DNA of 64,000 bases. Origin: Gamarada debralockiae (Eukaryota; Ascomycota; Leotiomycetes; Helotiales; Hyphodiscaceae). Where the stretch lies: positions 1 to 64,000 of the forward strand of contig NXFV01000626.1 of the NCBI GenBank assembly GCA_002803225.1, written 5' to 3'. The notes below the pieces were generated by a model that made no database searches, was not told the DNA's origin, and saw only the letters and a list, made by a program, of their open reading frames with translations. Below, piece by piece: positions 1-11,573 of the stretch; position 1 is the first letter of the stretch; each line of letters opens with the position of its first letter. The translations under genes were made by a program, and so were the position numbers.

Positions 1-1169
1 AATATTTTGGTGATGCAGTTGAATGCAGCCTCCTCTCACGACCACTTCATCCAAAGACCGGGTGCATCGGACGACATCTTTCCGCATCAGGCCATCCCAC
101 GCTTCTCCCGACATTGTCTGCTTCACTAGCAAACGCAAGATCTCATCAAGAAAGAATCTTCTTTCCTCTTACTTAGCTCTGCAACATGGTTGCCCTCTGG
201 GGTAATTCAACAGCCATCCACACCTCAATCCAATTTTAACTCTTTCGAGAAGCTCCTTTACTTGGCCAGACCGAAGAAGGAAAGCAAGTTTGCCACTCCT
301 TTTCAATCTCTAACATGGCTTGCCTTAGTCTTCATTCAATAGTGCAAGCACTCTTAGTGGATTCAAAGACTATTGGTTCGTGACTAGAAAGTTACCATCA
401 CGATCTCACCTCCTTGAACACTTTGGTAATACCAAGTCAAGTCTTCGAAGAGCCCTAGGGCCGTCATGCTCAAGCATTCCCTTCCCAATTGACACTTTAC
501 TTGCAAACACATTCTAGGTGAGGAAAGAACTTCTATTGAAAGTACTAACCTCTTTCATCATTGACAACAGATAGCTTAGGAAACTTCACGCAAGCACCCC
601 TACGAAGCTCAACCGCTCCTATCTTCAACAAGCCGTTTCCCACTACAAAGCAAGTCAAGAAACGCATTCACCGTCAAGTCTCTTCTCACTGTATCGACAA
701 CATCCATCAACCCATAGCAACCATAGCAACAACTCTCCCATCAGCCAACCTCTTCAACAACAAACACCTCCAAATAAAAGAGAACCAGCTGTTGTGGAGG
801 AAACGTCTGATTTTTCAAAAGGAGGAGGGAGCTCTGCATATAGAACTTGTGAACAATTCATGGGTAAGATTTGAGTAGGCTAGTAGATCCATCCCACCAT
901 AGCCTCCACCCAACAACAGTTCTTCCGCTTCCCTCACCCATCCAGTTCCACAGCCAATCATCATATATACACACCTCTCTCACAACCTCCTACTGCAAGT
1001 CCACTTTAAGACTAAACACAGCGGATACTTCTACTCAATCATCGCGAATCACCTGCCAGTAAAGCACAATAAGGCGTCACGATACCAATTCTTGTCATAA
1101 ATCTTGTACTTTCAATCTCACCTCCCCGCACCCCCTATTCCACCCTCCCACCTACCACAGCTAAACCCC
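1..1169. other. Left-edge stretch with no supported gene
   Basis: Only short open frames occur here, the longest about 105 codons at 561-878, and none has a recognisable family, a splice partner or a domain. From about 880 to 1160 the plus strand is rich in C, A and T with CCA/CTC runs, which is typical of fungal untranslated or intergenic DNA. It lies downstream of the minus-strand hydrolase gene. Confidence 0.5.
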
Positions 1170-2563
1170 TCAAACAGCGCCTCTAAAGTCCTTTAAAAAC
1201 ACCCACCTTCCCTCCTCCACCCAGCCTTTCCCTACAAACCCATCCAGAAACCGGGGAAAGAAATCTAGCACACCGAGCAAACTATCATCATGCGCCATCA
1301 CAACTAAAATATTGTTGTGAGCATCCGCCTCCATCACCTTCTGAATCGTCTCTCGTGCTTCTTGAGGATTATGCGCCATGGCGGACGGACTGTTGTCTGC
1401 TGGTGTTTTGAGGTCGTAGAATGGTTTGCTTGGATCACCTGGAAAGAGGGTCAGCAAGGTTCGTGGTGGAGAGGATAGCGTAGCTCAGAGAGAACAAGTC
1501 ACACCGTCTCGAAGTATATGTTGGAAGATAGAGCCCGGACAAACCATTCCTGTCCCTTTCTCCCATGGATGCGGACTCATACTCTCCGGCAATGGTCTAT
1601 AAACACTCGGCCTAAACTCCCCATTATGATGACAAGCATCACCGCCCATAAACACAAATCCCTCTTTCCCATCTTCACCCTTCACTCTTGCCAACGCACA
1701 AAGATGCCCAATAGCATGACCCGGCGCATCTAGGATATAGAAACTCCCATCGCCAAAATAATCAAATGCCTGAAAATTCCCCATCTTCACAGTTTTCTCA
1801 TCCGTGAAGGCGAGTTCGCGGAGCTCTCGATCATCGTAGTCACTTTCGAGAATCACAGCATCAGGATTAGCGGGATAGCCAGGAACGAATGCTTTTTTGA
1901 AGCCGGGCCCGACGATCAATGCTGTTGATGGAGGGAAGGTAGAGGGATCGCCGGTGTGGTCCCAGTGCCAGTGGCTCCAGATTATACCTTCTATTTCAGC
2001 TGGGTTGACGTTATTCTCTTGAAGAATATCACTGACATTCTTATCGACCTTAATGTCCCAACCACTAAACCTCTCTGAATCAGCACCTTCTCGTCTCAGA
2101 AGAGCTCACAACAAGCCCCACCCCATGACAGAATTCGAAGCAACTGAGTGAAATTAAATAAGTGCCAACCTCAAACTTCCAAGTCATCCTCGACTCTTCG
2201 AATTTCAAAGCGGAACCCCCCACTCGCGACAAACAAAAAGAGATCCACCCCAAGGATCAGCAAATAAACTCACTAATGCCCCAAAGCCTCACCCACTCTG
2301 GGCGGCAAATTCCCCCAATCTTTCCTAACCCCAAGATCAAACAGCAAGCTTCTCTTCAGCTCCGGATGCGTAATGAGGAAAGCGAAAGCGGGACAATTTA
2401 GTACGTCATGGCCTTTGATGGGGGGCTCGAAGAAAGGAGCGACTGCTATGCCGTTTATTTGGGAGGTTGTGTCGATTAATTGGACGTTGACGAAAGAGGA
2501 GGGAGTGGAGGGGGTAGGAATGTTGAGAGGTGGTGCTGGTTGGGCGGAAGGGTGGAATGCCAT
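1170..2563 (-). CDS. Metallo-beta-lactamase-fold hydrolase (lactonase-like), 3 exons
   Basis: Three exons, 2563-2274, 2064-1505 and 1438-1170, join in phase to a protein of about 372 residues. Exon 2 opens after a TTTAG acceptor and quickly gives the zinc-binding HxHxDH motif, read as SHWHWDHTGDPS; later come a PGHAIGHL segment (third zinc-site His) and GGDACHHNGEF, in the order usual for the superfamily. Near the C-terminus VVMAHDDSLL supplies a further His-Asp pair. The closest general class I recognise is the fungal group resembling N-acyl homoserine lactonases; the true substrate is unknown. The start was set at the ATG at 2563, because the frame further upstream has only a weak extension. 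There is no signal peptide, so it is probably cytosolic. Confidence 0.85.
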
Positions 2564-3573
2564 GGTGAGGATGGTGTTTCGGTGCAGTGATAGAAAAAGC
2601 AAGGGAAGATTTGGGAAGGGAATAGCAGCAGTAGAGACAAAGGAAGGTGAAAGTAATATTGTAAAAGTTCAATGGACGAAGATGGGAGAAGCGTGGAGGT
2701 CTTTATCAACTTTCTGAATGTCCCAATACGAGTCGTGGTTGGATAGCCTTACTTTACGTCAGCGCTTGCTGGGATTCTCAGCCGTGCGGGGAAGTAAAGC
2801 TCGATTTCGTCTTTGAATGTGAATGAAATGTTCTCTATGATTGATATGTTTGCGAGAGAAAAGGCAGCTTATGGCCGTCCGATGGTTCGACGAGGCTGAG
2901 CGACTTCCTCCGTTGCAACCACTCGCTTGATGGATGTCGGCCCACGCTCTTGTCTCTCTATTAGATGCGATGTTGCACTCTGCCCTTAGAGCTTGGCGTC
3001 TCGGGTCCTATCTGCTCAGCGGATTGAACCAACTGTGAAATGAGCTGTCGTGAGACGAACAGACAGTGAGAGCAGATCGGGAGAGGAAGAAAAGAGATTC
3101 ACATGAGGACAAGAACCTCGAGCATTGTTTCGAACTGTTGATAGTATAACATTTCATTTTCATCATCTACTTCCTTCATCTGCCTCCCTTCCCTCCTTCA
3201 TGTACAAACACCTCCAACCTCCAACAAGAGTTAATCATTAACGACCAATGCAATGCTCTTACTACCAATGACAGGTAGAGATGGTATCAGGACAACAAAA
3301 TAGAAAACACAGTATGGTAGATTCCCGTCCGTCACGCAAGATCTAGTACACTACCTCCATCTAACGGGAGGCAATCGAACTTCCTAAAAGAAACATCACA
3401 AAATCGTAAACGCCAGTCGGAGAAAGATTTCGAAGCCAGTCTACTTTTGACCTGCTCCGCTCTGAACAGTTTGCCTAACCCCAGGATATGCAATGAAGTA
3501 ACAATTGAAAATGCCCAAATGCTGAGACGCTAAATGTTCAAGAACGGAAAGAAGAAAATGCAAAAGCGAGTGT
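2564..3573. other. Intergenic stretch between two minus-strand genes
   Basis: I see no gene here. It holds the promoter side of the hydrolase gene and the downstream side of the kelch-type gene. A TTCAATC-like loop on the minus strand near 3010 does not extend into a tRNA cloverleaf. Confidence 0.5.
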
Positions 3574-5823
3574 TCATATCCTGGACTCGCCGCCAAGATT
3601 CAGCCAAGACATGTCAGAGGATTGTTTGGGTGGTGATCGTTGTGGAGGTGGTGGGAAGGGTGTGCCTTTGGGGAAGTTTTGGTTTGTGCTTTGTGAGAAG
3701 GTTTTGTCGTATTCACTCTCGGTGTAGGCGTTGCTGTACGCTCGTCCAATTGTCCAGTCCTGTCTGTCGACCGGATTCCAGGCGCTTTGTTGTTCGTGAA
3801 TACTAGCCGGTATACCACTCGAGAAGGCATCGTGCCTGTCGTCATTGTAGGACGACGTCGAGGAGATTGAACCTTGCCTTTCGATAGTCCCTGACATCTC
3901 TCGCGTGAAGGGGAATTTGCTTGAGCTGTTGGCGATGGTCGGACTTCCTGATGCTACCCGATTCAACTCCGGTCGTTCCCCAATCTTCAATGGCGGTACC
4001 ATTGCCGAGTTCTGAGTGACTTGACTTGGGAGTCTGTAGTCGGAGTATTGTGATTCGGAACTCCGATCTGAGCCCACGTAGGTTGTTCGTTTTGACCCGA
4101 AACCTAAGATGTTCATGGCGCTACCTCCAGACCAGTATCGATTCCATCCCGAGCTCCTCCTTGTGCTCCCACGTCGTCCTCCTCTACTGCTCCCGCGAGG
4201 TCTAGTGGTGGGCGCACCCTTCTCCTCCGCAAAAGGTACTTGCTTCTCATCCCTCGCAGCCCTCGTAGGACTTGCAAACGTTTGGGGAGGCTGTTCCTGC
4301 GGTATGGGTTTGCTGATGGCGGTCTTATACTTCTTATTAAATTGACTGCTCGAGTCACTTCCGAGACTTCCATTACCCTTGTCGCCGCCTCTCTTGTGGC
4401 CGCCGACCCGACCCATTAATATTGCCATTGATGAAAACGAACCCTGTGATGTTTGAGGCTCGTGATTGCGGAACTGTCTCGCCGAACTCATTTGCGGCAA
4501 GCCCCTGTCTGCAAACTCCAGGCCATCTTTCTCATTAGGGATCCCGCTTGAACGTCGTTGGTGACCAGCGTCAATGTACTGTCTCCGTTTCTTCCTCCAT
4601 CGGAACAACAGCAATATACCCAAAAGAATCAAAGCCACAGCAACGATAGATCCAAGAACTGCTCCAAGAATCTTCACCGGGAATGCCGGACTTCCGGCGG
4701 CACTACTTGCTGTCGCCGATGAAGAAGATGCTGTCACTGATGCCGTCGAGGCAGTTGAGGTTGTGGCAGATCCTAATCCTCCTTGCGCTGATACATTCTC
4801 AGCCGACACTAACTTCGATGTCGCATTGACCCAGCAGTTGTCCCTTAAATCGAACATGCACAGCACTTCTTCTTCGTCTCCACCCGATATCACAACAAGA
4901 CCACTTTGATCCCTGGCGACGGAGTATGTCGTCCTCGTACCTGATGGAGCCAGTGAGCCATTGTATGGCGGCCAGTCAGCGACTGTCAGGTTATCCCTCT
5001 TTACTCGTTTCGCTGATCTCTCCTTCAATTCATCAAACCCTAACCCTCTCGTTGATACGATAGGCTTTGCGTTCTGAACGGGATTACCATTGCCATCGAT
5101 CAGTATAGTCCGGTTGACAGAGTTCGGAGAAGTGGTCATGTCGAACGTGTAGAGACTCTTGCTAGCGTCGTCACCATTAATAACCACGGCCTTAATGTTA
5201 GATGTGTTGTAAAAGGGTTCCGCCAAGGTTGCGTTTGAATCTACCCACGTCGTCGAAGGGCTGAATATCATAGCTTTTGTGTTCATCTCGCTGCCACCAA
5301 TGTACATCGCCTTGCTTTCTGTCCATTGTATTAATATGGGGTTGATGGCCGGAGGGGCAATAGCTTCATAGGCTGTAATGTGGTAAGGTGGGGATGCTTG
5401 AATCGTAAATGTCTGTGACGAGAGTTGCTGGGTTCCATCCTGTGTCCCAGCATAAACAAGTATAGAGTCCGAGGTATTGAGGTATACGGCGCTGTGGTAG
5501 AGTCGGTTCTGAGTAACTGCAACCTGTGGTTGTAAGGTTTCCCAAGTTCCATTCGCAAACGTGAACCTCTGCAATCCCTGGTAGTCACTCGAGTTGGAAG
5601 TTCCTCCAACAATGTATAAGGCCGCAGCACTCGTGTTGTTCTTTGGCGTCGACTTCACACACACTCCTCCTCTCACAGCAACACCCATTGGTAATTCTGA
5701 CCATTGTGCCCCTTGTTGTAGCTGCAGAGATTGAAAGGCCTGAGAGTTGTATGTGTAAAGGGTATTGTTGAACAATGTCGAACATGCATCGTCCAAGGGG
5801 TATTGTGGACTCGGAAGAGACAT
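3574..5823 (-). CDS. Kelch/beta-propeller single-pass membrane protein
   Basis: One uninterrupted exon encodes 749 residues. The first 330 or so residues contain kelch-like blades, for example ALYIVGGT, LVYAGT, AMYIGGSE and LVVISGGD, with many N-x-S/T sites, as expected for a lumenal or extracellular propeller. A Ser/Thr/Ala-rich stalk follows, then one clear membrane segment at about residues 385-407 (VLGSIVAVALILLGILLLF) with a stop-transfer RWRKKRR. The remaining 340 residues are a low-complexity Ser-, Arg- and Pro-rich cytoplasmic tail ending in a WLNLGGES-like motif. This layout is shared by fungal galactose-oxidase/kelch membrane proteins of unknown role. Oddity: the chosen ATG has no signal peptide before the glycosylated-looking ectodomain, so an unseen 5' exon or an internal signal-anchor is possible. 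Confidence 0.8.
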   Translation of the reverse strand: MSLPSPQYPLDDACSTLFNNTLYTYNSQAFQSLQLQQGAQWSELPMGVAVRGGVCVKSTPKNNTSAAALYIVGGTSNSSDYQGLQRFTFANGTWETLQPQVAVTQNRLYHSAVYLNTSDSILVYAGTQDGTQQLSSQTFTIQASPPYHITAYEAIAPPAINPILIQWTESKAMYIGGSEMNTKAMIFSPSTTWVDSNATLAEPFYNTSNIKAVVINGDDASKSLYTFDMTTSPNSVNRTILIDGNGNPVQNAKPIVSTRGLGFDELKERSAKRVKRDNLTVADWPPYNGSLAPSGTRTTYSVARDQSGLVVISGGDEEEVLCMFDLRDNCWVNATSKLVSAENVSAQGGLGSATTSTASTASVTASSSSATASSAAGSPAFPVKILGAVLGSIVAVALILLGILLLFRWRKKRRQYIDAGHQRRSSGIPNEKDGLEFADRGLPQMSSARQFRNHEPQTSQGSFSSMAILMGRVGGHKRGGDKGNGSLGSDSSSQFNKKYKTAISKPIPQEQPPQTFASPTRAARDEKQVPFAEEKGAPTTRPRGSSRGGRRGSTRRSSGWNRYWSGGSAMNILGFGSKRTTYVGSDRSSESQYSDYRLPSQVTQNSAMVPPLKIGERPELNRVASGSPTIANSSSKFPFTREMSGTIERQGSISSTSSYNDDRHDAFSSGIPASIHEQQSAWNPVDRQDWTIGRAYSNAYTESEYDKTFSQSTNQNFPKGTPFPPPPQRSPPKQSSDMSWLNLGGESRI

Positions 5824-6048
5824 GATTGTATCGAGCGAAAGTCGTCGTGTTCGTTCGAGAGTCGTTCAATTGAGGCTCCGACGCGGCGGACGGCCAGGCC
5901 TATGAATTGTCCACTTCCTTCTAACTATGGCCACATAACTGGCGAGTTCGGTATGAATTGAATGTCGAGGAAAAGAAAGTATGCTCTCAAAGCGGTCGAG
6001 AAGTAGTCTTCAAAGGCCTGGTGAGGTGTGAGAGTTCAACTCTAAACG

Positions 6049-6503
6049 ATGCCAGCAAAGGGGGATGCTGTATCCGTACCCAAACCCCGCCAATTCATCC
6101 AAATGTTTGCAAACAGTGAAGGGAACCAGTTCTCGAGTGCGTTCGCAAACGGAGCTTCGAATGTACAAGTTCGTCTAGAGATGTTTGGTTTAGTGAAGGG
6201 CGAGGTGTACCGAAGCCTGGGTTGGCTGAAACGAAGGAAGTCGAAGAGAGTAGATCTCTGGGCGTTTCTCCGGAGGTAGTTGAAACTGCAGAGCTAGAAG
6301 CGATTCGACAAGACGCCAGCGAATGCTTGCAACTCTGCCGAGAGGAGGATGAATGTGTCAAGAAGCAGTATAGTGATCGAAACGCGATATTGCGTGGGTA
6401 TCGTGGAAAGGACTCGTCAGATGCTGAATTGGAGGCAAATGGACTCGATCCACTTCGAGGGCCGCGAATTGGCAGGCCGTCTCTGATCTACAGAACGCCG
6501 TAA
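6049..6503 (+). other. Possible small or decayed coding stretch, unknown family
   Basis: Two overlapping plus-strand frames are open here: one from an ATG at 6049 for 76 codons, and another open from about 6120 to 6503 (about 127 codons, no ATG near its beginning). The second has ordinary protein-like composition, including ASECLQLCREEDECVKK, which faintly recalls the Cys/Leu helical segment of fungal Helo-like N-terminal domains. Neither has a domain I can name. It could be the last exon of an unrecognised gene, a frameshifted relic, or chance. Confidence 0.25.
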
Positions 6504-9500
6504 ATCCGTTTCCTGACTGCTCAATGCGAATGAGAAAGACGTGGCCCAGGCGCGGAGGAGGTGTACGAATCGGTATCGAAGTGTCGCAGATACAGTAGGA
6601 GTACCCGCAGGTGTGTGATAACAGAAATGTCTAGGAACAGAACAATGCCAATGTGGTAAATGATGGATGCACCTAGCAAACTAGAATTGGTCCGGCAAGA
6701 CAGGCAAAATGTTGAAGATCGTCCCTTCGAAGTGCTTTCAGGCAATCTCTTTCTTCCGGCGTGGTGATATGGCTTGCTGTGCTGGGTAGGGATTGTGCAC
6801 CTTTTTACGGCCAAACCGGGATTAGCGTCGCACGAGTGCCAGGGGTGGTTTTGCTTGGGTATGCTATTCGTGTCGAGGATCAAATTCCAAAAGAGAAGGC
6901 GCTCAGATGCTCTGCCGTTGAGGCAATCTCGAGCCCCGTTAGACAGAACTCTGAGAGAAAGCAAGTTCTATCGCGATACAGTTCACCGTTTTCTGGAGAA
7001 ACCGTTCAAAGGCAGGCAGAAACATCATTGTGCAGCCGATTCTCGGTTCTAATTATTGTTGGCGCTGTGATTCGCCATGAGCGGTAAAAGAAAAGAGTTC
7101 AGGGTCGCCTTCCCGTTGACCCTTTCTTTTCCTACGGTGTGACGCGCTGAAATAGATCTTTTGCGGCGCTTTCGGTTCTGGTACCTGACATTAATCTGAG
7201 CCCATGACCCCAATAGAGTATGGTATACAATTTGAAACGCGCGATCCGGGAGTTGAACCATGCCCAATCCCTGCTCAGGGGAAGTTCTGTTTGAGGGACT
7301 GACTGCCCGACACACTGATTCCACACAGGTCACTCCTTCATCCTCACCATCTGAGAGGCCAATCCTCGATATATGCTTCATTCCCAAAAGTAATGCTTCC
7401 AACGTCGTCCTTCCCCGCCGCCATTCCTATGCGTTGGAACGCAATTAATTAAGAATGTTGGGTTGGACGTTGATTACCACGTAAACCAAAAATGCTCCCT
7501 CACGGCCAAGGACATTCATCCTTCGGTCAACTCCGCTTCTTTTGCCTTCCACAATCTCCAATCGTCAAAACCGCATGGTGATTGTGGCTCTGATTGGCTG
7601 TTCCTTCGAGCGGTCAGATGAAGAAACGGTTCTGAGCGACCAGGGGACTGCGAGTCAAAAGCAAGGCTGCCCTACCGTTCACGTTCCACATCAGACCTCT
7701 CTTTCATGTCCACAGACGTCCACGACCAAACGTCTCAAAAATTCCACCGTGTGGCTGAGTCTGTTTAATGACAGATCACAGATGCTTCACAAAAATTCTA
7801 TACCCATTGAAACGTTTGATCGCAGTCTTTCAATCAGGCCATGACGGTCTTTCTTGAAGCCGACGATAATCGAGTAAGTTCTCCCTCACCGTTGCTACTT
7901 TATGATACCAGCTTCTTGGCTTTCTTTTACAGCCTTGTGCAGCGGCTGTTCTCTTTTGACAGCCTGCTGCAAGAAGCCCCGCATGCTTCGATTTCGAGAA
8001 GCTTGGAGCGGTGTTCATACCCGGATTTAGCCTCCAATCCACCCAGTCATTGGATCGGATTCTACCTCTGAATCTACTCTATTCCCAATCAGCAACCCAC
8101 ACCTTTCAAGAGATAGGTGGCAGGTAGTCCCTGTCCCTACTATCACCCAAAAATACCCATCCTTCTCGATCTCACTGAGGATCCCACGCCGAGACGCTTT
8201 CACCCTTCACCATCCTCACCTCCAAAAAACAACCTCAGCGCAAAACAATGAACTCAGACATTCTCACTCAATAAGCGCTCATTTCACAGCTCATTTCTTT
8301 GAATAATGCAGATCTGCCATTGCCCGCGGTCATGTGCGACTTTTTTTGACGTTGTCGTGGGGGCTTGAAGCGCGCGCTCCGATTGATTTAAATTCGAGGT
8401 CGTTTTGGGGCTCTGATTGGTTCTAGCGAACGACGAGTCTAGAATGAACTATTGGAAGCTGAAGCGTAACGGGAAAGGATGAATAAGACGGGATATTTGA
8501 GGATGATGGGTTTTTCGAGGATGGAAGACACTGGAAGTTCTTGAGAATAGAAAGTGGAAGACAGTTGAAGGGTACCCCTTTTCTTATCATCACGTGTTGG
8601 TCTAGGGGAAAAGGGGAGCCGATGGTCTTCGCTGGCCTGCAGCTCGTAGGCTTATTGTAAAGCTCCAACAAGTCCCAGATGCTTCGTTCGTCAACATACC
8701 AGCATCAATATTTGAATCTTTGTTGCAATGAAGTAAGGCTTTAATGAAAACGCATTCTTTCTTCAGTTGCATATGAAGCATGACCGGCCACAAGTAATGT
8801 CTTGCATCTCGCTGGAGCGACAAGTCAAGTACTTGAACAATACTTTGACTGGGAGTATTTACGTACGAGTATATAGCATGCCAAGAAATGAGAGTTCTCC
8901 TGCGTTTGCGACTCCACTGGAAGTGTAATCAAGGCCTCTGGGCTCCAGATTCATTCTTGCTTCTGTCATTTGTACCGGTATATTTGAGTGTCGTTGTGAA
9001 AGAAGCTTCCAAGACGCAAATTAAAGTTCATACTACAACCCTGCCCTGGGCCAGTGTGAGAATATCTTCGTCGCGTCCTCAATTGTCAAGAGTGTCAAAG
9101 TTGAGCGCATGTCACGAACTATGATAAGTTGCCCCCGGCGGAGGATAAAAGTTTAAGCCCAGCGTAAGTCAGCTGATGGGTGCTGCCTCGTTCCAACATC
9201 GATTTCCCATCGCATCCATCTGTTCTAGCGAATTCTCGGCTTGTGAGAGATATCATCATCAGCGCCGACAACTCTCGCTCGCAGAGGGGAGAGGAGACTC
9301 ACCCTCCACCGACACAAAATAAAATATAAAAAATTGCACAAAAATTTAAGCCCTCAAAAACTGCCAAGGAAACTCTCAAAGGAGAGCACAAGTCTCGAGG
9401 GTTTTACTTTTTATCCGCAGTCCTGTTTTCGCCGGAAAGTAAGGAGAGGTCATGCTTACGCCGGAGCACTCTGTTCTACTCTGTTGCGAAGTGCAACTCG

Positions 9501-10624
9501 ATGCCTCTCGTGGAGTCTTCCCTTTTGAGATGTTAGATGTCGAAACTTTTTCCATTTCAAATTGCCAAGGTCATTGAAATCGGTGTTTGCCTTTGGGCGA
9601 GAGCGAAATTTCTTATTTGAATCGATAGGGTTGGACAGGAAAGGTGAGGTCGAGGCACGTGTCTGGAGCTTGAGGGGCAAGCGGACGCGAGAACAAGGGG
9701 AGTATATCTGATGGAGTTTATTGTTCGGAAATGGCTTTAGTTCTGAGAGATCTCGACGTTTCAGGTGACTCTTCCTCAACATATTTATTCGCAGTTCAAT
9801 CCAGGTCATAATACTCATGACATCAAAGATCACCGCTTCTTGCTTTATGATATTCCATGACGTTCTCCTGCCATTGTCATGAAATCCTCCCTTCGGACCA
9901 GACGGCAATGACGGATATCTGACCAAAGGACATAAAGGTGGGCGATGTGACTGGGGTGTAAGATATGAATTGTTCTGTCTCCTTCAACGATCAAAGCCCA
10001 TGATGTTACGAACTCTTATTGGCAGATTCGGATGTCAATTACTGACATGAGCTCACTGGCTGGGATCCACGCCTGCAGGAGGCATCTCGGATTCTAATCG
10101 GTCTTATAGATTGAAAGATTGTTATCTTGCATCTTATATTCATAAAGTTGTGGTTCCTGAGGCTGCTTACTAAAAGAGAGCTACATAGTTCCTTTTCTTC
10201 AATCTTCTTCTCACTGATGTAAATGACACTCTCAACCCATCCCTCCCCTCCCTCCTTTCCGCCGTCACAGAGAATAGAGGATTGGATAGTGTCTTAATCA
10301 TCCAATAGCTTTGTTTTTCTAGTCCAGCAACCGGAACGGAGTATACCGTATTGATTGGGATATCACTCTTTCTTGATTCAGCCATCTAGAAGTTGGGCAG
10401 AGAACATATCGTATTTACACTACCCAAGATCACTCGCCCTAATCCAACAACTGAAGTCGAGGTTATGGCGGATAGTACGTACTGTAGCCAACCTGATTCT
10501 TTGTCTCAATCACTGAATCCGAGAGAGTGATTGGTATATTACTTTCCAATTAATGCGGTAGTTCAGCGAAGTGGAGTCATTAAGCGGGTAAGCAGGGACG
10601 ACGTGGATGACCAACCAGTTTCGG
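6504..10624. other. Gene-poor 4.1-kb stretch
   Basis: Only scattered short frames occur on both strands; the longest, minus 9926-9456, is about 156 codons with no domain, repeats or splice partner. There are AT-rich patches, for example around 9310-9350, and CACGTG cores near 8593 and 9656. I see no tRNA, transposase or repeat array. Confidence 0.5.
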
Positions 10625-11334
10625 TCAATCCATGAAAGTGCCTTGTGCTTCCCAGATAATGGTATCGCAGTTACGCCTCAATTTCACCAGCACTCCCTTT
10701 GTTCCGACGACATTCTTAATCCACTTGATTCTAGCAGCGACATATTTACACCGTCTCTCATCAGCTCCTTGAATATTGTGCCCATTTAAGAGTTTTGGGA
10801 TAGCCACAGTGACTTTTCTCAGCCCTCTAAAGACATACAAGAATGGTTCAGAGTTTTGGACAAATTGGGTGGCTCGTTCGGCATGAAGAATTTCCTGCGA
10901 CCGCGACGGATAGCTGTTGAAAGACATTGATATCTCCCGTATATCAAGGTAGTCGACGTTTCCTTTTACGGAACAGCAGTCTAGATCGAAGATCTTCAAA
11001 GTTTGGTGGTTGGTACTGAAGGGAAGGACACATGTGTCAGTATCGCTAGAGACGAGGGTTTGGGGGAAGGTTGGCTTATTCTATTGAGAGATCAAGCTTT
11101 TGAATGGCACAGATTGTGTGGCTTGACATGCTTTTGATACTGTACTTATTCTATGTATGCAAGTAAAAGACACTGTGCTTGTAGAATAGGTTCAATGCCA
11201 GCTGGTACCAGTCTTGGGTCGGGGAGCGATGATTAAGGCTAGAATTTCATCGCCCTCCCATTCTAGGTCGCAATATTAAATATTGCGTCTCGAAGCTCGG
11301 TGGGGAGGTCGGCTAAGAACTCGAATTTATCCAT
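10625..11334 (-). pseudogene. Decayed 2EXR-type (F-box-like) gene
   Basis: On the minus strand an ATG at 11334 opens a frame reading KFEFLADLPTELRDAIFNIA, the conserved opening of fungal 2EXR proteins, and then meets a TAG after about 23 codons. In a different frame downstream come a KACQATQSVPFKS segment (matching the family's Cys-x-x-x-Arg-Ser-type stretch), another in-frame TAG, and then 124 open codons (10999-10625) ending in a TGA. The breaks are two internal stops and a change of frame. At least two stops sit where Trp would be a natural residue, as expected from G-to-A change. Some of the gap could be an intron, but no single splice removes every stop. 2EXR proteins are abundant in this fungal group and mostly uncharacterised. 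Confidence 0.55.
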
Positions 11335-11573
11335 TGCAGTAATGCTAAGGGTTTCGAAACCTCCAAGAATTTTCTCGAAGATCAATCGTTCAAAAGATTG
11401 ACGACTACAAAAGGCTTCCCGGAGCCCCGCTCAAGTCAGCCTCGCGTAGCCTCGCGCTAGCAATCGTCATCCAAAACATCTCCTCATCACTTCTTTGTGC
11501 CATGCACATACCACCTCGAATCGTTCACATACTATCAACGATTCATGTCGGATCTCAATAATCTGCCAAGACG

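Noticed and set aside
2960..3040. tRNA-like T-loop (GGTTCAATCC on the minus strand)
   Set aside because: The flanking bases do not pair as a T-stem and no anticodon arm is found.
6049..6503. Helo-like (HET-s/NACHT N-terminal) domain gene
   Set aside because: Only one short Cys/Leu segment resembles it; I kept the stretch as an unknown with low confidence.
9456..9926. 156-codon minus-strand frame in the gene-poor stretch
   Set aside because: No domain or family signal; composition is irregular and basic, as chance frames here are.
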